Below are positions 1-6,965 of a stretch of 64,000 bases of DNA, piece by piece. Positions within the stretch are counted from its first letter, which is position 1; every line of letters starts with the position of its first letter. The notes below the pieces were generated by a model that searched no databases, was not told the DNA's origin, and worked only from the letters and a program-made list of their open reading frames with translations. Source of the stretch: Alkalihalobacterium chitinilyticum (GTDB lineage Bacteria; Bacillota; Bacilli; Bacillales; Bacillaceae_F). Location of the stretch: assembly GCF_029028005.1 (NCBI RefSeq), contig NZ_JAOTPO010000022.1, positions 1 to 64,000 on the forward strand, in the 5' to 3' direction. A program made the position numbers and the translations under genes.

Positions 1-166
1 CATTCTCAAACTCACGATATTGAGTCATCCACTGATGCAAGCAACTAAGCGGAATATCTAATTCCTGTGCAATATCTCTCATTGTTTTCCTTTGTCTTTG
101 TTCTTGTGCGAATTTAACCGTTTGTCGCTTAAATTCTTCATTATACCTTTGCCGATGTTCACCCAT
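1..166 (-). CDS. IS3-family transposase OrfA-like protein, 5' part (cut by window edge)
   Basis: Read on the minus strand, an ATG at 166-164 opens a 55-codon frame that runs off the left edge. It starts MGEHRQRYNEEFKRQ and contains RDIAQELDIPLSCLHQW, the helix-turn-helix pattern of IS3-type OrfA proteins (basic start, IA-x-EL-x-IP, LHxW). A strong AGGAGG lies just upstream of the ATG. OrfA binds the element ends and is normally fused to the catalytic OrfB by frameshifting; OrfB would lie outside the window. The call rests on the N-terminus only, so group and intactness are unknown. Confidence 0.75.
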   Translation of the reverse strand, partial: MGEHRQRYNEEFKRQTVKFAQEQRQRKTMRDIAQELDIPLSCLHQWMTQYREFEN

Positions 167-231
167 GGGAACCCCTCCTTGTTATTATCATCATATCCAA
201 AAATGATGTTCGTTAAAGGGGTGTCCACTTT
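1..231 (-). mobile_element. IS3-like insertion sequence, 5' end (partial)
   Basis: The OrfA start is preceded by a short leader and then, at 220-231, by GGTGTCCACTTT (AAAGTGGACACC on the minus strand), which I take as the terminal inverted repeat. The same 12-mer recurs at 63974-63985 in the opposite orientation. The exact terminal base and any target duplication cannot be fixed because the other end is outside the window. Confidence 0.6.
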
Positions 232-241
232 TTATTCTAAT

Positions 242-310
242 TGCACTCAGTCCGTTAAATGCTTCAATGGGGTCGTTTTTGTTAAAATAAGGTCCTCTCA
301 GTCCGCTAAA
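242..310. repeat. Dispersed ~28-bp repeat (TTAGCGGACTNAGAGG family), two copies
   Basis: A full copy in inverted orientation covers about 284-310 (reverse complement: TTTAGCGGACTGAGAGGACC followed by TTATTT). A partial copy at 242-262 contains CACTCAGTCCGTTAAAT. Related copies lie at 24202-24391 and 63832-63969. All are intergenic, and here they sit next to an insertion-sequence end. Confidence 0.7.
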
Positions 311-364
311 AATTTAAAACCTGTAGTAGTAATTTCTTTAGAATTCCTTATTGTAGGTATCTCA

Positions 365-541
365 TCCGAAGGAGCTCCAGTCCCTGCGTCGCTGACCAAG
401 CGCCTTCCGCTTTTCTATTGTCTAGCTACAGGCGCCATCGGCTCGAGGTCGCTTCGGTCCATCCACTGTGTCCAAACCCAGGACACAGATGGCGGGCCCT
501 CCAGCGCTTGTCGCCGATAAGCAAGCGCCTTCCGCTTTTCT
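365..541 (+). repeat. Structured intergenic repeat, copy A (short plus long module)
   Basis: A short module (371-420, GGAGCTCCAGTCC to CGCTTTTCT) is followed by a long module (421-541, TCTAGCTACAGGCGCC to CGCTTTTCT). The long module can fold with an outer stem (AGGCGC with GCGCCT, and ATCGGC with GCCGAT) and an inner hairpin CTGTGTCC / GGACACAG. Other copies are at 37563-37741, 54907-55033 and 56523-57091, all in the same orientation. Apparent short reading frames through it are not genes. Confidence 0.85.
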
Positions 542-609
542 TTGTATAATGTTGGCTTGGCTAAGGATAATAAGAGAAGTGAGTGCATTCGTTAAGGGGG
601 ATGTTTTGG

Positions 610-1152
610 GTGAAGAAGACAGTTTCTGCTTTCCTTTTTATATTAATCGTGCTTGGTAGTAGCAGTGGTTGGGTGCATGCTGAGGATTACTACGGTGAAA
701 GTTATTGGAACCCGCAGTCGATTGAAGAACAGTACGAAATTATGGGATATCGATCGCTTCAAGTAGCGGTAAAAGAGTTTGAAAACTTGTATCAAAGAAA
801 GGTAAGTCTGCCAAATAAACTGCCGTCAATTGAAATTACCCATACGTTTGGAATTATTGATTCCTATAGTTATCCAGCGAAATTAGAGATTGAGTATGTA
901 AACGAGAATAAACCAAGGGAACAGATTAAAATGTTTATTATTCCTGAAGCGCAAGGAATATATAATAAAGCAAAGGTTGCTCGGTTATTTACATTAACAG
1001 ATAATTCAAAGGCCATTCAATTAAGAGATAGATATCATAATATCTTAATTTTTCATAAAAATGGTTGGGAATACATCTTGGCCAATAGTAAGAGAATTGA
1101 GGAGCAAGTCTCCATCGATGACTTAATTGAAATGGCGAATTCAATACAATAA
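610..1152 (+). CDS. Putative secreted protein of unknown function
   Basis: I do not recognise the family. The GTG at 610 is chosen because AAGGGGG at 594-600 sits nine bases upstream; the ATG at 601 is too close to it. The protein (180 aa) begins with a lysine pair and a hydrophobic segment ending GWVHA, a good Sec signal peptide with likely cleavage after the VHA near residue 23. The mature part is rich in charged and aromatic residues and has no cysteine or obvious catalytic motif. It stands alone between dispersed repeats and a terminator, so context gives no role. It is probably an exported or cell-wall-associated protein. Confidence 0.6.
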   Translation: MKKTVSAFLFILIVLGSSSGWVHAEDYYGESYWNPQSIEEQYEIMGYRSLQVAVKEFENLYQRKVSLPNKLPSIEITHTFGIIDSYSYPAKLEIEYVNENKPREQIKMFIIPEAQGIYNKAKVARLFTLTDNSKAIQLRDRYHNILIFHKNGWEYILANSKRIEEQVSIDDLIEMANSIQ

Positions 1153-1156
1153 AAAA

Positions 1157-1236
1157 GGCTAACTCATACGCTGTTTAGGATAACCTTTCTGGTTATCCAT
1201 CTAAGGGGACAGCGTATTATGAGTTAGCCTGTTTTG
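1157..1236. terminator. Long composite bidirectional terminator with nested hairpin
   Basis: An outer stem GGCTAACTCATACGCTGT (1157-1174) pairs with 1209-1229 apart from a 3-nt bulge. Inside it is a second hairpin, GGATAACC-TTTCT-GGTTATCC. TGTTTTGT follows on the plus strand and a T-run (complement of AAAAAA at 1151-1156) on the minus strand. It can therefore stop both the secreted-protein gene and cysK transcripts. Confidence 0.75.
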
Positions 1237-1240
1237 TCTA

Positions 1241-1293
1241 GCATAAGCGCCCGTTTAGCAAGACGGTCGCTAAACGGGCGCGCTTATGCTTTT
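1241..1293 (+). terminator. Strong hairpin terminator
   Basis: GCATAAGCGCCCGTTTAGC (1241-1259) pairs with GCTAAACGGGCGCGCTTATGC (1269-1289) and is followed by TTTTG on the plus strand. It lies ten bases from the cysK stop and backs up the preceding terminator. Confidence 0.7.
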
Positions 1294-1299
1294 GTTGTG

Positions 1300-2238
1300 T
1301 TACTTGTTTTCAAAGTCAAATAAATCGGTGGATAAGTAGCGTTCACCTGTATCACATGCGATAGCTACAACTACATCGTCTGGTGTTAATTTTTTTGCGA
1401 CTTCTAGAGCTGCAAAGCATGCCGCACCAGAAGAAGGGCCAACGAGGATCCCTTCTTTTTGAGCAAGCTCAATCGTTGCCCAATAAGCGTCTGCATCTTC
1501 AATTTTTTTAATTTCATTATATACTTGTTGATTTAAGATCGGTGGAATAAACCCTGGACTTGTGCCAACCAGTTTATGTGGACCTGGTTTTCCGCCGGAT
1601 AATACAGGAGAGCCTGCGGGTTCAACAACATGTACTGTAGCTTCTGGGTAAAACTTTTTTAATTCTTCACCTGTACCTGTAATCGTTCCGCCTGTACCAG
1701 AGGCAGCTACAAATGCCGATAATTTTTTTCCGATACTGTCTAATGCTTCTTTGATCTCTACTGCTGTTGTGTAGCGGTGAGCATCAGGGTTTGCTGCATT
1801 TTCAAATTGCATAGGGACAAAGCTGTTTGGTATTTCTTTTGCTAATTCATGAGCTTTTTCAATGGCCCCAGGCATTTTTTTATCACCATCGGTTAAAACT
1901 ACTTCTGCACCATAGGCTTTAAGAATATTAATACGTTCTTGGCTCATCGTATCAGGCATTGTTAAAATCGCACGATAGCCTCTTGCCGCGGCATTCATAG
2001 CAAGACCAATTCCAGTGTTTCCGCTGGTCGGTTCTATAATCGTTGCTCCCGGCTTTAACAAACCGTCTTTTTCTGCTTGAATAATCATTTGATAAGCAGC
2101 TCGGTCTTTTACACTTCCACTCGGGTTAAAAAATTCAAGCTTGAGGTAAACGGCTGCACCATTTTTATCTGCAATTCGGTTAAGTTTAACTAAAGGGGTA
2201 TGACCGATTAAATCCGCAATATTGTTTACAACTCGCAT
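1300..2238 (-). CDS. cysK: Cysteine synthase (O-acetylserine sulfhydrylase)
   Basis: This cytoplasmic PLP enzyme makes L-cysteine from O-acetylserine and sulfide. The 312-aa length is normal. PSGSVKDR holds the PLP lysine (Lys44), EPTSGNTGIG (about residues 69-78) is the substrate loop, GTGGTITGTG (about 181-190) binds the PLP phosphate, and GPSSGAA lies near the C-terminus. The ATG at 2238 has AAGGAAG upstream. The place beside a LigT-like gene recalls B. subtilis ytkP-ytlP, so it may be the YtkP paralogue rather than the main CysK; sequence alone does not separate them. A SigmaA-like promoter overlapping a CymR-like half-site lies upstream. Confidence 0.9.
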   Translation of the reverse strand: MRVVNNIADLIGHTPLVKLNRIADKNGAAVYLKLEFFNPSGSVKDRAAYQMIIQAEKDGLLKPGATIIEPTSGNTGIGLAMNAAARGYRAILTMPDTMSQERINILKAYGAEVVLTDGDKKMPGAIEKAHELAKEIPNSFVPMQFENAANPDAHRYTTAVEIKEALDSIGKKLSAFVAASGTGGTITGTGEELKKFYPEATVHVVEPAGSPVLSGGKPGPHKLVGTSPGFIPPILNQQVYNEIKKIEDADAYWATIELAQKEGILVGPSSGAACFAALEVAKKLTPDDVVVAIACDTGERYLSTDLFDFENK

Positions 2239-2288
2239 ATAGTCACTTCCTTATTTTAATGTTTAGCTATAATACTTCCTCTTATTTT

Positions 2289-2317
2289 ATCATAAATAAA
2301 AAAATAATTCCTATCAA
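2289..2317 (-). promoter_or_regulatory. Candidate cysK SigmaA promoter with CymR-like half-site
   Basis: On the minus strand TTGATA (2317-2312) and TATGAT (2294-2289) are separated by 17 bp. ATAGGAATT (2314-2306) overlaps the -35 and resembles the conserved half of the CymR box known for cysteine genes in Bacillus. The upstream half of the box matches poorly, so regulation by CymR is a suggestion only. Confidence 0.4.
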
Positions 2318-2424
2318 ATAGATTGGATTTAACTACTTACATTTTTTTATTTAAAAGGAATTACAAAAATTGTAACGACAAAATGTGAGAAATTCGTTAA
2401 ACTATTTAGAAGAAGGTGTATGAT

Positions 2425-3012
2425 ATGAAACCGCATTTTTTCTTGGCTATACCAGTATTAGATCTTGCAAATCAAAGTTTGGTAAACTGGCAAGAGCAAA
2501 ATAGAGATTACTATCCATTTAAAAAATGGGTGCATCCCCATGATTTACACATTACGCTCGTTTTTCTAGGACATGTGGAAGACAGCTTGTTACATCGGTT
2601 GGGAGACCATCTTGATGTAGTTGCAAAACAACAGTGCACCTTTAACTTAACCCTCAATGGGCTAGGCACTTTTGGTGAGAAAAAACATCCAAGAATTTTC
2701 TGGGCAGGTGTTAATAAAGAAGAACAATTGATTGAATTACATTCGAATGTTGCCAAAACATGTGCAAGTCTTGGGCTGGATATTGAAAACAGGCCATACC
2801 GTCCACATATAACGTTAGCAAGGCGTTGGACTAGTGACGATATTTTTTCATTAGAAAAAGCTAATCAATCATTAACAAAAGATAATTTAAGTACTTGGAA
2901 AGTCGATAAATTTCATTTGTATCAATCACATATTGGGAAAAGTCCAATGTATGAACCACTTCGTACTTTTTCTTTTTCAGCTGATGCATTTCGTACTAAC
3001 AAAGAGGAGTAG
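2425..3012 (+). CDS. thpR: RNA 2',3'-cyclic phosphodiesterase (2H family, LigT-like)
   Basis: Members of the 2H phosphoesterase superfamily open 2',3'-cyclic phosphate RNA ends. The two signature motifs are present at the expected spacing: HITL at residues 42-45 and HITL at 128-131. Length (195 aa) fits. ATG 2425 is preferred over the upstream GTG because AGAAGG ends eight bases before it. The stop codon touches the next gene, indicating co-transcription with the LrgAB-like pair. The biological substrate in bacilli is not settled; the older name 2'-5' RNA ligase reflects an in vitro activity. Confidence 0.88.
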   Translation: MKPHFFLAIPVLDLANQSLVNWQEQNRDYYPFKKWVHPHDLHITLVFLGHVEDSLLHRLGDHLDVVAKQQCTFNLTLNGLGTFGEKKHPRIFWAGVNKEEQLIELHSNVAKTCASLGLDIENRPYRPHITLARRWTSDDIFSLEKANQSLTKDNLSTWKVDKFHLYQSHIGKSPMYEPLRTFSFSADAFRTNKEE

Positions 3013-3386
3013 TGTTACAATTGACAATCTTACGAATCATTATGCACATCGCGATATTATATTTATTCTATTGGGTCGGAGCATGGATCCAACAAACGTT
3101 TGATTTATTCATTCCGGGCAGTATTATTGGAATGTTGCTGTTGTTTGTGTTATTTGCCACAAAAGTCATAAAACCGAAATGGATTGAGTATGGAACTTCG
3201 TTGTTGTTAAGGCATATGCCTTTATTATTTTTACCAGTAACCGTAGGGGTTTTAAACTTTTTAGATGTCTTTTCAGGTAAAGGGTTCCTACTCGTAATTA
3301 TTGCTTTAATTAGTACAATAATTGTAATGGTTTGTTCTGGCGCTCTCAGTCAACTGTTAGCAACACGAAAGGAGCAGAAATTATGA
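3012..3386 (+). CDS. lrgA: CidA/LrgA-family holin-like membrane protein
   Basis: A 124-aa hydrophobic protein with about four membrane segments and the family pattern FIPGSIIGMLLLF, then RHMPLLFLPVTVGVLNF. The family acts with LrgB/CidB; proposed roles range from holin-like control of murein hydrolases to export of small organic acids. The GTG at 3012 shares one base with the preceding stop and lies very close to its GAGGAG; TTG at 3021 has better spacing and is an alternative start. The 3' end overlaps the next gene by ATGA, so the pair is translationally coupled. Confidence 0.85.
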   Translation: MLQLTILRIIMHIAILYLFYWVGAWIQQTFDLFIPGSIIGMLLLFVLFATKVIKPKWIEYGTSLLLRHMPLLFLPVTVGVLNFLDVFSGKGFLLVIIALISTIIVMVCSGALSQLLATRKEQKL

Positions 3387-4072
3387 ATGATTTTTTCTTA
3401 GCTCTTTTTTTTATTAGCTTAACAGTTGGTGTCTATTGGGGGGCTAGGCTCTTTTATCAAAAATATCCCTATCCATTTACACTGCCTTTAGTGGTAGGAA
3501 CCATTGTAATGATAGCGATCTTGGTTGTGTTTCAAATACCGTACGATACGTATAGTATAGGCGGTGAATGGATTGAAAAGCTTTTGGGTCCCGCAGTCGT
3601 TGCACTAGCTTACCCGCTATATAAACAGTTAAGTATGTTGAAGAAATATTTCACCTCAATTGTCTTAGGTGTTTTCGTGGGAGCCATCATCGGGATCGTA
3701 AGTGGTTTGATGTTGGCGAAATGGCTTGGTGTTGAAGAAATGTTAATTTATTCTCTAGTACCAAAGTCGGTTACAACACCGGTAGCAATGGACGTTGCAA
3801 AGACGCTGGGCGGGGCACCGCCGCTGGCAGCTATATTTGTTATGGTTGCAGGAATTGGAGGAGTTGTATTAGCTCCTTATTTATTTAAATGGTTTAAGAT
3901 TAATCATTTTATTGGAAAAGGTATTGGAACAGGGAGTGCATCGCACGCGATTGGAACAGCAAAAGCATTAGAAAATGGTGAAGAAGAAGGAGCGGCTAGT
4001 TCAGTTGCAATGACTTTAAGTGCCATCGTTGTATCGGTGTTAGGTCCGATGCTAGTTATCCTATTATATTAG
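3383..4072 (+). CDS. lrgB: CidB/LrgB-family membrane protein
   Basis: A 229-aa polytopic protein of normal family length. Recognisable stretches are LVPKSVTTPVAMDV, the gating-like GGAPPLAAIFVM and GIGTGSASHAIGTAKA. The ATG at 3383 has AAAGGAG eight bases upstream and overlaps the lrgA stop. It works as the partner of LrgA; a family link to plant chloroplast glycolate/glycerate transporters supports a transport role. No lytSR-type regulator is adjacent. Confidence 0.88.
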   Translation: MNDFFLALFFISLTVGVYWGARLFYQKYPYPFTLPLVVGTIVMIAILVVFQIPYDTYSIGGEWIEKLLGPAVVALAYPLYKQLSMLKKYFTSIVLGVFVGAIIGIVSGLMLAKWLGVEEMLIYSLVPKSVTTPVAMDVAKTLGGAPPLAAIFVMVAGIGGVVLAPYLFKWFKINHFIGKGIGTGSASHAIGTAKALENGEEEGAASSVAMTLSAIVVSVLGPMLVILLY

Positions 4073-4182
4073 TAAAAGGTTTTCAATGAAAAAAAGTCTG
4101 ATAGATAAGCTATGTGAATACTTGTTGTTTTTTTTCACAGGCTATTAAGATAAAGAAGATAAGTATTACGGAGGTTCACGAA

Positions 4183-5163
4183 TTGGCCCACTTGATCAAG
4201 TTAGAAGATTATATTTCTAGATATCAATTTGACATGCAACGTTATCCAACTCAATTTACGAGAATGAAAAAGGAACGTTGGTATTACTTAAAAAATGAAT
4301 GGGAGCAATTGCAATATTCTAACCCGAATGAAGATATTCTACAAGTGAATACGCTTGCTGAAGAGATGTCATCGCAAGCGAACATCTTTAAGTCTACGGT
4401 TCAGAAATTAAAAAGATGGAACTTCTTTTTTAAAGATAAAAAGGGAGAAGAAGTAGAGGTAATTGAAATCGCAGGAGATGAAGAAGAAGATCGGTTGTCT
4501 TTAAAAGCTAAAAATCTTGAACATTTGAAAAAGTTATTTCTTGATGATTTATACCAATCGCAAATCATGTGGGCTAGTTCCTCATTACTGGAACGATCTT
4601 ACTTAAATCCAAAATATAAATACGATCAACAATTACGCTTTTTTGCTCAGGAAATCCCGGATAATTTCTTTTTAATGTATTCACCGGTTTTTTGGATCAA
4701 ACAGGCACCGGTTGATATGGATATTGTCCTAATCTCGCCAAGCGAAATTCAGTGCATTACGGTTTTAGAAGGAAGTGAACATAGTGTTTTTGAAGCTTCA
4801 TCAGATCGTTTTTGGGTGGAGCACGTCCATAAAAAAGAAAGAAAATTATTAAGTCCAATTGTAGCTGCTAATAGAATGGCAAGTATCATTAAAGACATTC
4901 TGCAAGAGAATAATTGTGAATTTCCAATTAAAAGAACCGTCCTTTCAAAAGATTGTATCATTGATTATAAGGGTCAAGGATTAAAGGTGGAGTTAGTTGA
5001 TAAACGTTCATTTTCGCAGTGGCATGAAAAGCTGAAAAAACACCCTTCACCTATAAAGAGCCAACAATTAAAAGTTGCTAAACTATTATTGGATCATTGT
5101 CATACTTCGGCTCATGTCCGTCAGAGAGTGGAAAGTGATAATCCAGATCAAGATCAATCATAA
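4183..5163 (+). CDS. YtlQ-like protein with a possible degenerate nuclease-related fold
   Basis: A 326-aa soluble protein of unknown function. The TTG at 4183 is chosen because GGAGG lies eight bases upstream. Residues ~1-150 are charged and helical with a coiled-coil tendency. The centre (DIVLISPSEIQCITVL near 210, then LLSPIVAANRMASIIKDIL) looks like the core of NERD domains, but the usual acidic E-x-K residues are replaced. Position after the cysK/ligT genes matches B. subtilis ytlQ as I remember it. The NERD link is my own pattern reading and is weak. Confidence 0.6.
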   Translation: MAHLIKLEDYISRYQFDMQRYPTQFTRMKKERWYYLKNEWEQLQYSNPNEDILQVNTLAEEMSSQANIFKSTVQKLKRWNFFFKDKKGEEVEVIEIAGDEEEDRLSLKAKNLEHLKKLFLDDLYQSQIMWASSSLLERSYLNPKYKYDQQLRFFAQEIPDNFFLMYSPVFWIKQAPVDMDIVLISPSEIQCITVLEGSEHSVFEASSDRFWVEHVHKKERKLLSPIVAANRMASIIKDILQENNCEFPIKRTVLSKDCIIDYKGQGLKVELVDKRSFSQWHEKLKKHPSPIKSQQLKVAKLLLDHCHTSAHVRQRVESDNPDQDQS

Positions 5164-5230
5164 TATTTGAAAAAATAGAGAATAGATAAACTAGAAATTG
5201 GGTATAATTTAATTTTATGAAGAGAAATTG

Positions 5231-5338
5231 AAAAAAGACTGACTGAATGGAAGTATGTTGGTATAAACGGCAGTTATTTAGACGCTGTTAGGAAGGTCTA
5301 GATAACTAGGCAGCCCAACAAATACAGTTAGTCTTTTT
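5231..5338 (+). terminator. Composite ~108-nt terminator with nested hairpin
   Basis: The outer stem AAAAAAGACTGACTG (5231-5245) pairs with CAGTTAGTCTTTTTT (5325-5338) with one G-U pair and ends in a T-run. Inside, AGTTATTTAGAC (5272-5283) pairs with GTCTAGATAACT (5296-5307). The architecture matches 33631-33737. It ends the ytlQ-like transcript. Confidence 0.75.
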
Positions 5339-5362
5339 TAAAACGTGTAAAAGGGGAATTTT

Positions 5363-5686
5363 ATGAAACGTGGACATCAAGAGTTTCAGAATATGTTAGA
5401 TTTAAGGCAGCAATCTTTACTTGTGCGGCGACAATATAATTGGATGGGTCAGGAAGAATACTGTGTAGAGGTTAAAGGTATTAATGGCTGTGTTGGCCAC
5501 GGTGATACATATAAAGAGGCAAAGGAAGATTTAATTTTGGCTGTTCGGTTGTGGTTAAAGAAAGAAGGCCGATTAGAGCTGCCACCGCTAAACGAAAAAG
5601 AAAAACCGTTGTTATATATTGAACCTGCGATGACCGATAAAGAGTTCAACCAAATAAATGTCATCGTAAAAGAATGGAATGAATGA
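5363..5686 (+). CDS. HicB-like small protein (no HicA partner)
   Basis: A 107-aa protein. The segment YCVEVKGINGCVGHGDTYKE, then AKEDLILAVRLWL, has the HicB-type pattern of a short beta-hairpin, G-H-G-x-T and an amphipathic helix. AAAGGGG precedes the ATG. Solitary HicB-fold proteins are common and need not be antitoxins. No HicA-like double-stranded-RNA-binding toxin gene is adjacent, since the next gene is purU on the other strand. The C-terminal 35 residues lack the DNA-binding domain seen in canonical HicB. Function unknown. Confidence 0.5.
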   Translation: MKRGHQEFQNMLDLRQQSLLVRRQYNWMGQEEYCVEVKGINGCVGHGDTYKEAKEDLILAVRLWLKKEGRLELPPLNEKEKPLLYIEPAMTDKEFNQINVIVKEWNE

Positions 5687-5858
5687 AAGGTTGGCTTAGC
5701 CCATACAATGAATATAAAGCAGTTAAGAACGTTTAACTTCAGATATGTTAGCTTCAGACGTCTTCCGATGTAAGTAAACAACGGCTTGTCGTATTGTCCG
5801 ATACTTCTTTAGGGGAGGATCTGTCTATACAGAGCTGAATCGTGCTTACACTTAGCTA

Positions 5859-5892
5859 AAAGGGGCTGCCAACAAATTGTGGCAGCCCTTTC
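5859..5892 (-). terminator. purU terminator
   Basis: AGGGGCTGCC (5861-5870) pairs with GGCAGCCCTT (5881-5890). AAAA upstream on the plus strand gives a short T-run on the minus strand. It lies eight bases beyond the purU stop. Confidence 0.65.
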
Positions 5893-5899
5893 CATTTTA

Positions 5900-6769
5900 T
5901 TAAAAGACAATCGTTTTATTTCCATACGTAATGATGCGGTCTTCATTATGCCATGCCACCGCTCTCGCAAAGGTAACACGTTCAACATCCCGACCCGCTA
6001 TTTTTAATTGTTCTGCTGTAAATCTGTGATTTACTCGAAGAACGTCTTGTTCAATAATTGGACCTTCATCTAAATCATCTGTCACGTAATGAGCGGTTGC
6101 ACCAATCAGTTTTACTCCACGGTCAAATGCTCGGTCATATGGGTTGGCTCCAATAAATGCAGGTAAGAAGGAATGATGAATATTAATGATTTGCTTCGGA
6201 AACTCGGCAACAAACGTCGATGATAAGACTTGCATATAGCGAGCTAATGCAATGAAGTCAATATCATATTGTTTTAGAATTTGAATCTGACGTTGTTCAG
6301 CTTCTGCCTTTGTGTCTTTACTTACGGGAATATGATAAAATGAAATACCGTAAGCTTCAACCGTTTCTCTTAGATCCGTATGATTACTAATTACTAATGG
6401 AATATCTACTAATAATTCTCCAGAGCGCCATTTCCATAGTAATTCTAATAAGCAATGATCTTGCTTTGATACAAAAATGGCCATTCTCTTCATACGCTTT
6501 TCACTTTCAAGGCGCCATTCCATCGATAGCCTATCAGCAATAGGTGCTATTCCTTTTTGGATGTTATCAAACGATTGATCAAAATCATCCAAATCAAACT
6601 CGACTCGCATGTAAAACATGCCGCTTTCTGGATCAGTTGTGTATTGATCGGATTGCACGATATTTGCACCTTTTTCATGAAGGAAAGTAGATATCGTTGA
6701 TACAATTCCAGGACGATCCGGACACGATATTAGTAATTTTGCGCGGTTTTCTAATTTTCTTTGTCTCAT
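5900..6769 (-). CDS. purU: Formyltetrahydrofolate deformylase
   Basis: PurU hydrolyses 10-formyl-THF to THF and formate, balancing one-carbon units and feeding formate to PurT. The 289-aa protein has an N-terminal ACT domain (LLISCPDRPGIVSTISTFL, residues ~12-90) and a C-terminal formyltransferase-like domain with INIHHSFLPAF, GANPYDRAFDRGVKLIGATA and HYVTDDLDEGPII. These carry the catalytic Asn, His and Asp. ATG 6769 is preferred to the GTG at 6781 because GGTGGAG is at proper distance from it. It is a monocistronic gene with its own terminator. Confidence 0.93.
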   Translation of the reverse strand: MRQRKLENRAKLLISCPDRPGIVSTISTFLHEKGANIVQSDQYTTDPESGMFYMRVEFDLDDFDQSFDNIQKGIAPIADRLSMEWRLESEKRMKRMAIFVSKQDHCLLELLWKWRSGELLVDIPLVISNHTDLRETVEAYGISFYHIPVSKDTKAEAEQRQIQILKQYDIDFIALARYMQVLSSTFVAEFPKQIINIHHSFLPAFIGANPYDRAFDRGVKLIGATAHYVTDDLDEGPIIEQDVLRVNHRFTAEQLKIAGRDVERVTFARAVAWHNEDRIITYGNKTIVF

Positions 6770-6965
6770 CTTTTTCTCCACCTTAATTTTTCTATATACG
6801 TTAGTTTAGAAAATAGTATCACGTTTGTACATAAAAAGAAAATAGTAAAACGAACGATGTCTGAATATTTAATTATATAAGGTTAATAATTTTGTGGTGG
6901 TTGAAAATAACCAATATACAGTTGATGAAATATACTATTAATAAAGAAAGTTAGGGGGCATGTCT

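Noticed and set aside
92-520. 142-codon frame across the left edge
   Set aside because: It crosses the antisense of an IS OrfA, the IS end and two different repeat families; no ribosome site.
5700-5858. Possible structured RNA between the HicB-like gene and purU
   Set aside because: GTTGGC near 5692 and GCCAAC near 5868 could pair at long range, but the interior shows no consistent stems on inspection.
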